Positions 8,658-17,662 of a stretch of DNA of 64,000 nucleotides are shown piece by piece (position 1 is the first letter of the stretch; each line of letters opens with the position of its first letter). A model generated the notes under the pieces. It worked only from the letters and a program-made list of their open reading frames with translations, was not told where the DNA came from and did not search any database. Source of the stretch: UBA7378 sp049611805. Lineage in GTDB: Bacteria > Pseudomonadota > Alphaproteobacteria > RS24. The DNA lies in the NCBI GenBank assembly GCA_049611805.1, contig JBMZAX010000009.1, positions 29,236 to 93,235 of the forward strand. Direction: 5' to 3'. A program made the translations under genes and the position numbers.

Positions 8658-8681
8658 CTGAAATTCCGCCCGGAATTTCAG
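8658..8681. repeat. perfect 10-bp hairpin just 3' of the first porin gene
   Basis: CTGAAATTCC and its complement GGAATTTCAG flank a GCCC loop, 5 bp beyond the porin stop. The arm repeats the end of the porin coding sequence (minus strand CTGAAATTC then TAG), so it looks like another stop-codon duplication that also forms a hairpin. Confidence 0.65.
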
Positions 8682-8685
8682 AACG

Positions 8686-9849
8686 CTAGAATTTCAGCGC
8701 GAGGGTCAAACCGATCAATGACACATCCGCGCTTGTATTGTTGAGCGAAGCTTCCGTGTCCTGATAATAATAGCCGACACTGACGCCATCAGCGAGTTTG
8801 GTTGACCCGCCAATCATCAATTCTTCGTAATCGACTTTACCGCCGGCCTCCAAGATTTCTTCACTGTCGGTGAAACCGATACCGAATTTCGTGGCACCGA
8901 TTTTATAGGCGGCCGCAATATTGGTGGTTTCAATCTCAATGCTGCCGGCATATTCCTCGTCAACTTCACTGTCAGCAGGGATTGCTCTGAGATTTTCATA
9001 TGTCGTCTGGTTTGCACCAAACACATAATTGTCATAGGCGATTTGCACACCATAGCCATAGCTTTCCGGGTCGGCACCGCCGCCCACGGTTGAGCCCTCG
9101 ACTTGCGTGTAACCCAGTTTCACCCTGGTGCCGTTCATCATGCGCATTTTGTAATTAACGCTGAACTCGATGATGTCTTCTTGGGTGCCGGCTTCAATGA
9201 CTTCGAAATTGCTCTCGCCACCATCTGCGTCCTCATTATTAGGCGCAAATGAAACACCCAGTTGCAGACCATTCAGGCGCGGCGTGAAATAGCTAACCTT
9301 ATTGGCATCGCTCGAAATATGCTCGATTTTCGTCGACATATTTGCGTCTTCAATCGCGTTTGCGCCAAGGGCAACATCATAGGCTTTTTCAATAACCGCA
9401 TCGGTGAGGCTGTTATCGTGCATTTTCAGCCCGGCCACAAAGCCCGGTGCCGTCACCTCGCCCAGATGCGCCACGCCGTTTTCAGCGCCGACAATCAGTT
9501 TGCCCCAATCGCCTTTGGCATAAACGTAATGCTCGTCAATCTGGTCAGAAGACGTTTCGGCTTCAAGCTGAATGTTCAACCCGATTTCCGTGCCACCGTC
9601 GAGGATGGCTTTGCCTTTGAAGTGAATTTCAGCGTTTTGGACAATTCCTTCATCTTCCAAATTGTCAGTATCGCTATCGGCGTCAACGGCTGCCACGCTT
9701 TGTACAAAAAAACCGCCCACGGTCAGATCGACCGGGCCGGCTTGTGCCGACGCACAGGCCAGCAGGGTTAAAGGAAGTGCTGCCAGCAGGCCGCCCTTCC
9801 CGATCACGGCAGCACGTGCCAGTGATGTGGTTGAGAGGAGTTTGGTCAT
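8686..9849 (-). CDS. outer-membrane porin
   Basis: This 387-residue porin has a long signal peptide (about 37 residues, cleavage at SAQA-GPVD) followed by LTVGGFFVQSVAAVD. It carries the Porin_4-type segments DEHYVYAKGDWGKLIVGAEN and SYFTPRLNGLQLGVSF and ends with LALKF, whose terminal Phe is needed for barrel insertion. Trimeric general-diffusion porins of this type admit small hydrophilic solutes. The start ATG at 9849 has AAAGGAA 9 bp upstream; the open frame continues to 9876 without support. It is a paralogue of the next porin, in the same orientation but with its own terminator and leader. Confidence 0.9.
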   Translation of the reverse strand: MTKLLSTTSLARAAVIGKGGLLAALPLTLLACASAQAGPVDLTVGGFFVQSVAAVDADSDTDNLEDEGIVQNAEIHFKGKAILDGGTEIGLNIQLEAETSSDQIDEHYVYAKGDWGKLIVGAENGVAHLGEVTAPGFVAGLKMHDNSLTDAVIEKAYDVALGANAIEDANMSTKIEHISSDANKVSYFTPRLNGLQLGVSFAPNNEDADGGESNFEVIEAGTQEDIIEFSVNYKMRMMNGTRVKLGYTQVEGSTVGGGADPESYGYGVQIAYDNYVFGANQTTYENLRAIPADSEVDEEYAGSIEIETTNIAAAYKIGATKFGIGFTDSEEILEAGGKVDYEELMIGGSTKLADGVSVGYYYQDTEASLNNTSADVSLIGLTLALKF

Positions 9850-9870
9850 AGATCTATGTTCCTTTAAATG

Positions 9871-9887
9871 CCGCATGCGATATGCGG
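9871..9887. promoter_or_regulatory. inverted repeat in the leader of the first porin
   Basis: CCGCAT and ATGCGG flank GCGAT about 20 bp before the porin ATG, just upstream of the ribosome-binding site. It could be a 5'-UTR hairpin or an operator; nothing else in the 290-bp gap 9850-10139 is clear except the terminator of the next porin. Confidence 0.35.
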
Positions 9888-10090
9888 TTAATTTCAGGGA
9901 ACAAACCCAAAAAACTGTCAGGGCTACGCCGTCCGGAAAGCTTTTTTTGTTCTTGCCGGTCGCTGCATTACTAAGCAGGTTCGCGCGATTTCAACATAAA
10001 GAAATGCCGGGATGGGTGAAGTTTGGTGTTTTTGTTGTTTTTGCGCAACAGCACGCAATGGTTGTATTCAAATAAAATTACCCGAAAAAA

Positions 10091-10114
10091 ATGGCGGGGC
10101 CGAAGCCCCGCCAT
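10091..10114 (-). terminator. rho-independent terminator of the second porin
   Basis: A 10-bp perfect stem ATGGCGGGGC / GCCCCGCCAT has a CGAA loop (UUCG on the transcribed minus strand) and is followed on the minus strand by a run of T. It is 26 bp beyond the porin stop. Confidence 0.9.
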
Positions 10115-10139
10115 CCCGAAAAACATTTCCGAAAGGAAA

Positions 10140-11177
10140 TTAGAATTTCAGCAGCAGACCGACACCGAGGAAATCGGCATCGACATCTGCGCCAGACACA
10201 TTGTCTTTTTCAGCATCCTCAAACGAGAAGGTCAGCTTGGCACCCGGGCCAATTTTGTAGCTACCGCCAATAACAGTGATTTCAGTGTCACTGCTTTTGA
10301 CACCAGCATAAGTGCTGTTTTCTTGGTCGTGAATGGCAACACCGATTTTTGTGTTGCTGGTCAGCTTATATTGAACACCATAATGGCTGGTTTCAATATC
10401 GTAGTCCTTGTCTTTATCTTCGGCTTCGTAGAATGTACCGCCGATTTCCCAAGGGCCGTTGGATACATTGACACCAAATGACGAGCCTTCGGCGTCTTTT
10501 GTTCTGTCGTTGGAGTCGCCCTCTTCGTAAGAGTAGCTCAGCTTGACTTTAGAACCGCCCAGCTGGCCGCTATAACGCGCACCATAGCTCATAACGTCTT
10601 CGTAGTCGCTATCACCCACAGTGTCCAAGTTCATAGAAGGACCGGATGTTTCTTTTGTGTTGGGTGTCCATGACACGCCGAGCTGAAGGCCGTTCATTTT
10701 CGGCGTGTAGTAAGACAGCTTCGCTGAGTCTTTTGACAGGTCTTCGTTACCAACGAGAGGTTTTTTGTAACCAACCGTCTCTTTCCAGGTCTCGAAATTA
10801 TTGTCATAGGTTTTCCAGCCTAGGAACTTGGGCACGGAAACGGTCATTTGGTCGGCAACAGAGTTTTCGCCGCCGATGATCAGCTTACCGAAATCACCTT
10901 TGACATAGGCGTAATGCTCATCAGTTGCATCGCCATCGTCACTGGTTTCAATTTGCACTTGAAAACCATAGGTCAGGCCAGTATTTGATGAGCCCTCACC
11001 TTTGATAATAATCTCACCATCTTCCAGGAAATAGTCGTCGCCATAGGTGTTATTGTCGACATCAGCGCTGTAATACAAGGAGTTCATATAACCCCCAACG
11101 GTTACAGCAATCGGGCCGGCCGCAGCAGGCACCGTAAACAGAGCGGCAGCAGCCGTTCCAATAAGCAATTTGTTCAT
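10140..11177 (-). CDS. outer-membrane porin, paralogue of the upstream porin
   Basis: This 345-residue porin has a 20-residue signal peptide (cleavage at PAAA-GPIA). It shares with its neighbour AVTVGGYMNSLYY near the mature N-terminus, DEHYAYVKGDFGKLIIGGEN, LSYYTPKMNGLQLGVSW and the final LGVGLLLKF. The mature barrel is very acidic, as in marine porins. The start at 11177 has GTGAGG upstream. Tandem porin genes separated by a strong terminator suggest independent, perhaps reciprocal, expression. The codon use is smoother and more AT-rich than in surrounding catabolic genes, typical of a highly expressed gene. Confidence 0.92.
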   Translation of the reverse strand: MNKLLIGTAAAALFTVPAAAGPIAVTVGGYMNSLYYSADVDNNTYGDDYFLEDGEIIIKGEGSSNTGLTYGFQVQIETSDDGDATDEHYAYVKGDFGKLIIGGENSVADQMTVSVPKFLGWKTYDNNFETWKETVGYKKPLVGNEDLSKDSAKLSYYTPKMNGLQLGVSWTPNTKETSGPSMNLDTVGDSDYEDVMSYGARYSGQLGGSKVKLSYSYEEGDSNDRTKDAEGSSFGVNVSNGPWEIGGTFYEAEDKDKDYDIETSHYGVQYKLTSNTKIGVAIHDQENSTYAGVKSSDTEITVIGGSYKIGPGAKLTFSFEDAEKDNVSGADVDADFLGVGLLLKF

Positions 11178-11496
11178 AACAAACCTCACTCTTACTCAAC
11201 TTCTAGGGCGGTGTTGCCCCAAGAACACTGGCATAATCGCCCTTTGGAGCGGCAAAACAAGTAAAATCGCTTGGGTTTAGGGGGCTTTGGAGTAGACCGG
11301 GAGGGGGTGATGCAAAAAGGCCACAAAGGTAGCCACAATGTTACACAAATGAAATATTTCTGTTACCGGACAGACACAATTTAACGGCGATGACCTGCCA
11401 AACCACAACCGGATTGAACGAGGCGTGCTTGCCACCGACAATGCGATTCGGTATTGCCGCGCTTGCGGGCCGGTTCGGTTCGGTGCAGGGGGAAAA
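11178..11496. other. 319-bp spacer upstream of the second porin
   Basis: No gene is evident. On the minus strand TTGTTT, 17 bp, then ATTATG about 60 bp before the porin start is a weak promoter candidate, followed by a leader with a small GGGC/GCCC hairpin. No clear terminator is visible downstream of tRNA-His. Confidence 0.35.
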
Positions 11497-11573
11497 TGGT
11501 ACTGCCTCCCCGAATTGAACGGGGGACCTCTAGATCCACAATCTAGCGCTCTAACCAACTGAGCTAAGGCAGC
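11497..11573 (-). tRNA. tRNA-His (GTG), CCA encoded, no G-1
   Basis: On the minus strand the 77 bases fold into a complete cloverleaf: acceptor GCTGCCT/AGGCAGT, D arm GCTC/GAGC, anticodon stem CTAGA/TCTAG with loop TTGTGGA (anticodon GTG), and T stem CCCCG/CGGGG. The 3' CCA is encoded. The discriminator is A73, the base before position 1 is T, and position 1:72 is G-U. Most bacteria have G-1 opposite C73 here; the absence matches the histidine tRNA of a large alphaproteobacterial clade. Confidence 0.95.
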
Positions 11574-11765
11574 ACCGAACCACCACAAGAACAGGCCTTG
11601 CGCTGGAGTTTCGGAAAATAGTGGCCTTTAGAAGAAAGTTCAAGCGCATTGCCACACGAAATCCGCTTTTCCTCATATTCAGTGCGGTGCGCCAATTCAC
11701 AAGACTTCACAGGGTCGATGATTGGTCTTAGGTTAGCGCCCTTGGCATGACAAATGGGGAACGCT

Positions 11766-11951
11766 ATGGGCATCAACACACCATCCGACACCGAAGCCGA
11801 ATTGCGCATCGGTGCTACCGACACGAATATGGTCAGAATTTTCGTCTCCAGTCCGGCCGGCGAGATACCGATGGATTTTTTCCCCGACGAGGCCGAAGAG
11901 ATCGCGCGCGAATTGATGGCGGCTGCGTCGGCCTGTCGCAAAGGCGGCTAG
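11766..11951 (+). CDS. DUF6324-like small conserved protein
   Basis: This 61-residue soluble acidic protein begins MGINTPSDTEAELRIGATD and continues with NMVRIFVSSPAGEIPMDF, then FFPDEAEEIARELMAAA. It matches a small alphaproteobacterial family of unknown function that I remember as DUF6324: a short beta sheet followed by one helix. GGGGAA at 11756-11761 supports the ATG at 11766 rather than the in-frame ATG at 11754. It stands alone between tRNA-His and an ABC permease. Its role is unknown. Confidence 0.7.
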   Translation: MGINTPSDTEAELRIGATDTNMVRIFVSSPAGEIPMDFFPDEAEEIARELMAAASACRKGG

Positions 11952-12077
11952 CGCGTCATCATTGCCAAGCATCTGCATTTCTTTTACAGTCAAATTGAAA
12001 ATAATTCTTAATAGCACCTCTTGCCGGATTTTGAGGTGACACCTTAAAGAGCGCAGTTTTTCTTCTGATTTTTGCTG

Positions 12078-13694
12078 ATGTCTTCCGCATACATCCCGCG
12101 GGCGTTGCGCCCCCCAAGCCAGATTTGGCGCGATGGCTGGCTCTGGAGCAGTTTGGCACTGGCCGGCATTATGGCGCTGCCGATATTTGCGCTTATCGGC
12201 CTCAGTTTCGGCGCAGGCGCAGATGTGTGGCCGCATTTGATCGCGCATGTCATTCCCACCCAGCTCGCCACCACATTACAACTCATGCTGGGCGTCGGCA
12301 TTATATGCGCGGTCATGGGCACCATCACCGCCTGGCTGGTTACTTTCTGTCAGTTTCCCGGTCGGCGGGTTTTTGCCTGGGCTTTATTGCTGCCGCTGGC
12401 CATGCCGACCTATCTGTCGGCCTATAGCTATGCCGATATGCTGGACCAGGCCGGCCCTTTCTATGCCGTTTGGTCGGCATTGTTTTCCGCTGACGCCTAT
12501 CCGCGCATTCATTCGATCGGCGGCGCAATCGGTGTGCTGAGCCTTGTTTTATATCCTTATGTGTTTTTGTCGACGCGCGCGGCTTTCATCCAGCAATCGA
12601 CCACGCTTATTGAGGCGGCCCGCACGCTGGGGCTGGCCCCGACGCAGTGTTTCCGGCGCATTGGCCTGCCGCTGGCGCGTCCGGCAGTGGCCGTCGGTGT
12701 GGCGCTGGTGCTGATGGAATGTCTGAACGATATTGGCGCGGTCGAGCATTTGGGTGTCGAGACGCTCACCATTGGCGTTTATGATACATGGCTGGTGCGC
12801 GGCAGTCTGGTCGGGGCGGCGCAATTGGCGCTGATGCTGTTGGGCTTTATCGCCCTGCTCACGCTGGTGGAACGCAGCCAGCGACGCGCGGGCAGCTACA
12901 GCGCACGACAGGGGAGGCAACGCTCGCTGCCCCGCTTTGTGCCCGGCAAGGCCGGTGCGGTGGCGGCTTTCGTGACATGCCTGCTGCCCGTATTGTTCGG
13001 CTTTATTGCGCCCACATTTGCGCTGGTTTCAGACGCGCTCGGCCAAAGCGTTACGACCGAATTGCAAAGCGCGGCGACCAATTCTTTCATGCTTGCGGCC
13101 CTTGCCGCTGCCATAACGACCGGGCTTGGCCTGTTATTGGCCTATGGCGCGCGCTCCAGCCGCATACGGGCCATGCGCGGGCTGGTCGGCTTTTCCGCGC
13201 TTGGCTATGCCGTTCCGGGCACGGTGCTGGCCATCGGCATCATGATCACCCTCACGAGCTTTGACCGCATGCTGGGAAATGGCGCGGTGCTGAGCGGCAC
13301 GCTTGTGGCGCTTGTCTTTGCTTATACGGTGCGGTTTCTGGCGCTGGCGCATGGCACATTGGAGGCCGGTTTCGGGCGCATTTCACCGCATATGGACATG
13401 GCCGCGCGCAGCCTCGGCACCACGCGCAGCCAGACTTTGTTTCGCGTTCATATCTTCCTGCTGCGCCCGCCGGTTCTGGCGGCGCTGTTGCTGGTGTTTG
13501 TCGATGTGATGAAGGAACTGCCAGCAACGCTGGTTTTGCGCCCGTTCGACTTCGACACGCTGGCCACGCTGGTTTATATGCGCGCTTCGCTGGGGCAAGT
13601 TGAAGAAGCCGCCCTGCCCGCTTTGATGATTATTGGGGTCGGGCTGGTGCCGGTGGTCATCACGCTGATGCTGCTGGACACGCAACGGCGTTAA
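12078..13694 (+). CDS. ABC-type Fe3+-like transporter permease, fused two-domain (FbpB/SfuB type)
   Basis: This 538-residue inner-membrane protein has two homologous permease halves of about six helices each, the usual FbpB layout. The EAA-type cytoplasmic loops for docking the ATPase are visible in both: EAARTLGLAPTQCFRRIGLP in the first half and MAARSLGTTRSQTLFRVHI in the second. Such permeases import ferric iron, spermidine-like or related ligands with an ATPase and a binding protein. Neither partner is encoded nearby, so they must lie elsewhere. The start is uncertain: ATG 12078 is chosen, with TTG 12072 possible and no strong ribosome-binding site. Confidence 0.82.
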   Translation: MSSAYIPRALRPPSQIWRDGWLWSSLALAGIMALPIFALIGLSFGAGADVWPHLIAHVIPTQLATTLQLMLGVGIICAVMGTITAWLVTFCQFPGRRVFAWALLLPLAMPTYLSAYSYADMLDQAGPFYAVWSALFSADAYPRIHSIGGAIGVLSLVLYPYVFLSTRAAFIQQSTTLIEAARTLGLAPTQCFRRIGLPLARPAVAVGVALVLMECLNDIGAVEHLGVETLTIGVYDTWLVRGSLVGAAQLALMLLGFIALLTLVERSQRRAGSYSARQGRQRSLPRFVPGKAGAVAAFVTCLLPVLFGFIAPTFALVSDALGQSVTTELQSAATNSFMLAALAAAITTGLGLLLAYGARSSRIRAMRGLVGFSALGYAVPGTVLAIGIMITLTSFDRMLGNGAVLSGTLVALVFAYTVRFLALAHGTLEAGFGRISPHMDMAARSLGTTRSQTLFRVHIFLLRPPVLAALLLVFVDVMKELPATLVLRPFDFDTLATLVYMRASLGQVEEAALPALMIIGVGLVPVVITLMLLDTQRR

Positions 13695-13701
13695 CGCTGC
13701 C

Positions 13702-14874
13702 TCAATTTACCTCGGAAAACAATTCGCGGCCGATCAGCATGCGGCGGATTTCCGACGTACCGGCACCGATTTCGGCAAGCTTGGCATCGCGCAAATAGCG
13801 GCCCACCGGATTGTCGTTCACATAGCCATTGCCGCCCATAAGCTGAATGGCATCCAGCGCGCATTGGGTGGCGTTTTCACCGGCAAACAAAATCGCGGCA
13901 GCCGCATCCTTGCGGGTGGTTTCGCCGCGGTCGCACGCCTGATTGACGGCGTAGACATAAGCCCGCGTGGCGCTGAGGCGGGTATACATATCGGCGAGCT
14001 TGCCCTGTATCAGCTGAAACGTGCCGATCGGTTCGCCAAATTGCGTGCGCTGATGCACATAAGGCAACACCGTATCCAAACACGCCTGCATAATGCCCAA
14101 GGGCCAAGCGGCCAGCACGGCGCGCTCAAAATCCAGCCCGCTCATCAACACGCCGACCCCGCCATTGAGCGGGCCCAGAATATTTTCCGCCGGCACCGCG
14201 CAGTCTTCGAACACCAGCTCGCCGGTTTCCGAGCCGCGATGGCCCAGCTTGTCGAGCTTCTGGGCACAGCGAAAACCGGCAAAATCCTTTTCGATGATAA
14301 AGGCCGTAATGCCATGCGCGGCTGCTTCCGGCTCGGTTTTGGCATAGACCACCAGCACATCTGCCGACGGCCCGTTGGTAATCCAGAATTTGCCGCCATT
14401 CAGCACAAAATGGTCGCCCTTGGCTTCGGCGCGCAGCGACATTGACACAACATCGGATCCGGCACCGGTTTCCGACATGGCAAGCGCGCCCAAATGCTCG
14501 CCCGATACCAGCTTGGGCAGATATTTGTTCTTCTGCGCATCATTGCCCCAACGGAAAATCTGGTTCACGCATAAATTGGAATGCGCGCCAAATGACAGGC
14601 CGACAGAGGCCGACCCGCGGCTCAATTCTTCAACCGCAATGGCTTGTGCCAAATAGCCCAGCCCGACACCGCCATATTCTTCCGAAACCGTCAGCCCGTG
14701 CAGACCCATTTCGCCCATCGGGGTCCATAATTCGCGCGGGAAAGTATCGGTACGGTCTATTTCATCGGCGCGCGGTGCCAGTTCGGTATCGACAAATCGG
14801 CGCAAGCTGTCGCGCATCATATTGATCTCGTCGCCGAGATTAAATTGCAGCATTGGGTAACTGTTTGACAGCAT
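13702..14874 (-). CDS. acyl-CoA dehydrogenase, isovaleryl-CoA dehydrogenase type
   Basis: This 390-residue flavoenzyme removes hydrogen at the alpha-beta position of a short branched acyl-CoA. It has the acyl-CoA dehydrogenase blocks LAMSETGAGSDVVSM and FWITNGPSADVLVVYA, and the C-terminal signature QLMGGNGYVNDNPVGRYLRD followed by GAGTSEIRRMLIGREL. Glu250 in SGLDFER lies where the isovaleryl enzyme keeps its catalytic base (helix G) rather than at the usual C-terminal site. The isovaleryl assignment rests on this and on overall likeness. No other leucine-degradation gene is adjacent. Starts at 14853, 14886 and 14922 are also open; 14874 has GGGG upstream. Confidence 0.8.
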   Translation of the reverse strand: MLSNSYPMLQFNLGDEINMMRDSLRRFVDTELAPRADEIDRTDTFPRELWTPMGEMGLHGLTVSEEYGGVGLGYLAQAIAVEELSRGSASVGLSFGAHSNLCVNQIFRWGNDAQKNKYLPKLVSGEHLGALAMSETGAGSDVVSMSLRAEAKGDHFVLNGGKFWITNGPSADVLVVYAKTEPEAAAHGITAFIIEKDFAGFRCAQKLDKLGHRGSETGELVFEDCAVPAENILGPLNGGVGVLMSGLDFERAVLAAWPLGIMQACLDTVLPYVHQRTQFGEPIGTFQLIQGKLADMYTRLSATRAYVYAVNQACDRGETTRKDAAAAILFAGENATQCALDAIQLMGGNGYVNDNPVGRYLRDAKLAEIGAGTSEIRRMLIGRELFSEVN

Positions 14875-14905
14875 GAAGGGCCCCATCACATTTACAGATA
14901 AAAAA

Positions 14906-14937
14906 CTGCCGGCCACCCGCATTCGGGCAGCCGGCAG
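14906..14937 (-). terminator. rho-independent terminator of the aldehyde dehydrogenase gene
   Basis: CTGCCGGC and GCCGGCAG form an outer 8-bp stem and CCCG/CGGG an inner stem; on the minus strand six T follow. It separates the aldehyde dehydrogenase from the acyl-CoA dehydrogenase, so they are probably not one operon. Confidence 0.8.
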
Positions 14938-14954
14938 AGCAATTCTAAGCCGGT

Positions 14955-16385
14955 TTATTCGGCGGCATAGCCCATGACAGCTTTGGTTTCGAGGAAGTCC
15001 TCAAAGCCATGCTCGCCCCATTCACGGCCGTTGCCCGATTGCTTGTACCCGCCAAACGGCGCGTTCAAATCAAGCGAGGCACCGTTCAGATGCACATTGC
15101 CGGTGCGCAATTTGGTGGCCACGTCGCGCGCGTGGTCAATATCGCCCGACTGCACATAACCCGAAAGGCCGTAAACCGTGTCATTGGCAATTTCAATCGC
15201 CTCTTCTTCGGTTTCATATTTCAGGATCGACAGAACCGGACCAAACACCTCTTCGCGCGCAATCGTCATGTCATTTGTGACATTGGCGAAAACGGTCGGC
15301 TTGACGTAATAGCCGGCATTCAGGCCATCCGGCTTGCCGGGCCCGCCGGTGACAAGCTCTGTACCTTCATCAATGGCTTTTTCAAGAAGCCCCTGAATTT
15401 TGTTGAACTGGGTTTCCGAAACGACCGGCCCGATGGTTGTGTCATCGCCATGCGGATCGCCAACCTTGACCTGCTCGGCGGCGGCTTTGGCAATTTCGAC
15501 CACTTCGTCATGGCGCGACGAGGGCACCAGCATCCGCGTCGGTGCGTTGCACGACTGCCCGGAATTCAAAAAGCAGCTTTGCACGCCCTGCGCGACGGCT
15601 TCGTTGAAATCAGCGTCATCCAGAATGATATTGGCCGATTTGCCGCCAAGTTCCTGCGCCACACGTTTGACCGTATCGGCGGAAGATTTGGCAACCATGA
15701 CACCGGCGCGCGTAGAACCGGTAAACGACATCATGTCGATATCGGGATGCTGAGACATGGCCTCACCGACGGTCGGCCCGTCGCCATTGACCAGATTGAA
15801 AACACCGGCAGGCACGCCGGCATCATCCAGAATTTCAGCAAAAAGCGCGGCGTTGAGCGGCGCCACTTCGGACGGCTTGAGCACCATGGTGCACCCGGCA
15901 GCCAGCGCGGGCGCGACCTTACAGGCGATCTGGTTGATCGGCCAGTTCCATGGCGTGATCAAACCGCACACCCCGACCGGCTCCTTGGCGATCAGTGTGC
16001 CATTATGCTCTCTTTTGAACTCGTAATTTTCCAGAACACCGCGCACGGTCGTCAGATGGGCGATGCCCATAGCCGCTTGTGCCGATTTCGACAGCCAGAT
16101 CGGCGCGCCCATTTCGCTGGTGATGGTTTCGGCAACCTCATCCATACGCTTTTGATAGGCCGCAACGATGGCATCCAGCAAATCCAGACGCTCCTTGACC
16201 GAACTGCGCGAGAAGCTCGGAAAAGCTTTCTTGGCGGCGGCAACGGCCTTGTTCACGTCTTTTTCATTGCCAAGCATAATCTGACCGACCACCTGCTCAT
16301 TGGCCGGGTTGATCACGTCAAACGGTTTGGGGTCGGATGGGTCAACCCACGCCCCGTCAATATAAAATTTCAGGCAGTTTTCCAT
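14955..16385 (-). CDS. NAD(P)-dependent aldehyde dehydrogenase
   Basis: This 476-residue ALDH-superfamily enzyme oxidises an aldehyde to a carboxylate. It has TPWNWP at about 144-149 and LKPSEVAP (cofactor contacts), the general base Glu245 in AQELGGKSA, the nucleophile Cys279 in NSGQSCNAPTR, and the EEVFGPVLS motif. It resembles the broad-range family common next to catabolic oxygenases; the substrate is unknown. The ATG at 16385 follows GAGGGAGAAACTT, a good ribosome-binding site; an upstream ATG at 16400 overlaps it. Confidence 0.9.
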   Translation of the reverse strand: MENCLKFYIDGAWVDPSDPKPFDVINPANEQVVGQIMLGNEKDVNKAVAAAKKAFPSFSRSSVKERLDLLDAIVAAYQKRMDEVAETITSEMGAPIWLSKSAQAAMGIAHLTTVRGVLENYEFKREHNGTLIAKEPVGVCGLITPWNWPINQIACKVAPALAAGCTMVLKPSEVAPLNAALFAEILDDAGVPAGVFNLVNGDGPTVGEAMSQHPDIDMMSFTGSTRAGVMVAKSSADTVKRVAQELGGKSANIILDDADFNEAVAQGVQSCFLNSGQSCNAPTRMLVPSSRHDEVVEIAKAAAEQVKVGDPHGDDTTIGPVVSETQFNKIQGLLEKAIDEGTELVTGGPGKPDGLNAGYYVKPTVFANVTNDMTIAREEVFGPVLSILKYETEEEAIEIANDTVYGLSGYVQSGDIDHARDVATKLRTGNVHLNGASLDLNAPFGGYKQSGNGREWGEHGFEDFLETKAVMGYAAE

Positions 16386-16493
16386 AAGTTTCTCCCTCAA
16401 GAATTGCTAGCCTTTATGAAAGCAGATTTAGACCGCCAATCAAGCGTAAAATGATGCTAACCGACCGAAACTGTGCAGAAAATGTTCAAGTCT

Positions 16494-17363
16494 TCAGACT
16501 TTCTCCAGAACACCCGCCAAATCATGCGTGTGTTGCTGCAACATGCGCGCCAGATTGGCCGGCGGCATATGCGGCTCCAGGGCAGAGAAATCAAGCGGTT
16601 CGCCGACCACCACATCAAGCGAGGAACCGACACGGCGACGCACTTCGTGGAAAATCAGGGCGATGCGCAGCGCATAGCTGAGATGGCTTGCCACCTGAAA
16701 GGAAAGGCTGTTCTGACCTTCGAAAAACACCGGCACAACGCTTGCCTTTGTGCGCCGGATCAATTGCCCTACAAGCGGCGCCCAGTCTTCGTCCAAGGCT
16801 TCGCGGGAGAAGATTTTGGGCGTTGTGGAAACGCCACCGGCGGGAAAAACAATCAGCGAGCCGCCCGCGCTCAAATGCTCGCGCGCGATTTTGCGCGAGG
16901 TCAGATTGGTCTGAAGGGCTTGCGGCGTCAGCTCGAAATCGACCGGCAACACATAATCGTCAAGCTCCGGCGCACGGCATAAAAGCGCGTTGATGAGAAT
17001 TTTGAAATCACCGCGCGTGCGCGCCGCCAGCAGACAGATGACAATGCCGTCAAGAACGCCGTATGGGTGATTGGCGACAAAAATCAGCGGCCCTTTGGCG
17101 GGAATTTTTTCAAGCGGAAACCCATGCCAGTTGACGCTCAGGTTAAGCCGCGCCACGGCTTCGTCAAAAAACCGGTCATGCGGCAGAGCTTCGCGCTGAT
17201 ATTCGCGATACAGGCGCTTCAGATAGGGCTGGCCGGTCAGCATTTCGACACAGCGTATACCGAGTTTTCGCGGCAGCGGATCGTTCGGCGAGGCGTAGCT
17301 GAATTCATCTATCAACATTGCGAGACCATAATAAAAGTCAGCCGCAAAGGGCTTAAGCGTCAC
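16494..17363 (-). CDS. lysophospholipid acyltransferase family protein (PlsC/OlsB-like)
   Basis: This 289-residue protein probably transfers an acyl chain to a lipid or amino-lipid at the inner membrane. The acceptor motif is NHPYGVLDG, with His99 and Asp105. The spacing is HX5D, as in the hemolysin/OlsB-like branch, rather than the HX4D of classical PlsC. The second block SLIVFPAGGVS corresponds to the phosphate-binding FPEGTRS motif. The start is a GTG at 17363 without a clear ribosome-binding site; an in-frame ATG 16 codons later is an alternative. No ornithine-lipid partner gene lies nearby. Confidence 0.75.
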   Translation of the reverse strand: MTLKPFAADFYYGLAMLIDEFSYASPNDPLPRKLGIRCVEMLTGQPYLKRLYREYQREALPHDRFFDEAVARLNLSVNWHGFPLEKIPAKGPLIFVANHPYGVLDGIVICLLAARTRGDFKILINALLCRAPELDDYVLPVDFELTPQALQTNLTSRKIAREHLSAGGSLIVFPAGGVSTTPKIFSREALDEDWAPLVGQLIRRTKASVVPVFFEGQNSLSFQVASHLSYALRIALIFHEVRRRVGSSLDVVVGEPLDFSALEPHMPPANLARMLQQHTHDLAGVLEKV

Positions 17364-17658
17364 AAATTTATAACACTTGCGCGGTCATGTTTTCCAGACC
17401 GCAAATCGTGTTTGCATTGTGCTCGCGCCGGCGCCTAGCGTGAAATGGCATTGCAGCGGTTCCGGAAGTCTATCGGCAGAAAAACGCAATGCGTCGGCGT
17501 AACAGTAGACTTTCGGTTTTTGTAGTCACTTCCCTGTCATGGTCCCTTGGACTGCAGAAAGTCGCGGCGACCCAAACGCCCTCGGGTCGTCGCGGCAGCC
17601 CTGCCGTTTCAGATAATGCCGTTTCAGATAATGCGGTTCAAAAATATCGCCAAAAATA
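17364..17658. other. 295-bp spacer with inverted and direct repeats
   Basis: No gene is seen. A 13-base imperfect inverted repeat (GTCGCGGCGACCC at 17561, GGGTCGTCGCGGC at 17584) can form a hairpin. It is followed by a 15-bp tandem repeat at 17602-17631 and a 12-bp tandem repeat at 17639-17662 that runs into the next gene. Confidence 0.5.
17602..17631. repeat. perfect 15-bp tandem repeat
   Basis: TGCCGTTTCAGATAA occurs at 17602-17616 and again at 17617-17631 with no spacer, 28 bp beyond the stop of the DsbA-fold gene. Confidence 0.85.
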
Positions 17659-17662
17659 TTAG
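17639..17662. repeat. 12-bp tandem duplication over a stop codon
   Basis: CAAAAATATCGC (17639-17650) is followed by CAAAAATATTAG (17651-17662); the second copy contains the complement of the TAA stop of the minus-strand gene. Nine of 12 bases are identical. Confidence 0.7.

Noticed and set aside
11277..11588. open frame covering tRNA-His
   Set aside because: The tRNA cloverleaf explains the sequence; the peptide contains the tRNA translated and is a familiar false call.
15009..16454. 481-codon open frame antisense to the aldehyde dehydrogenase
   Set aside because: The sense frame has all ALDH catalytic motifs and a good ribosome-binding site; the antisense product resembles nothing.
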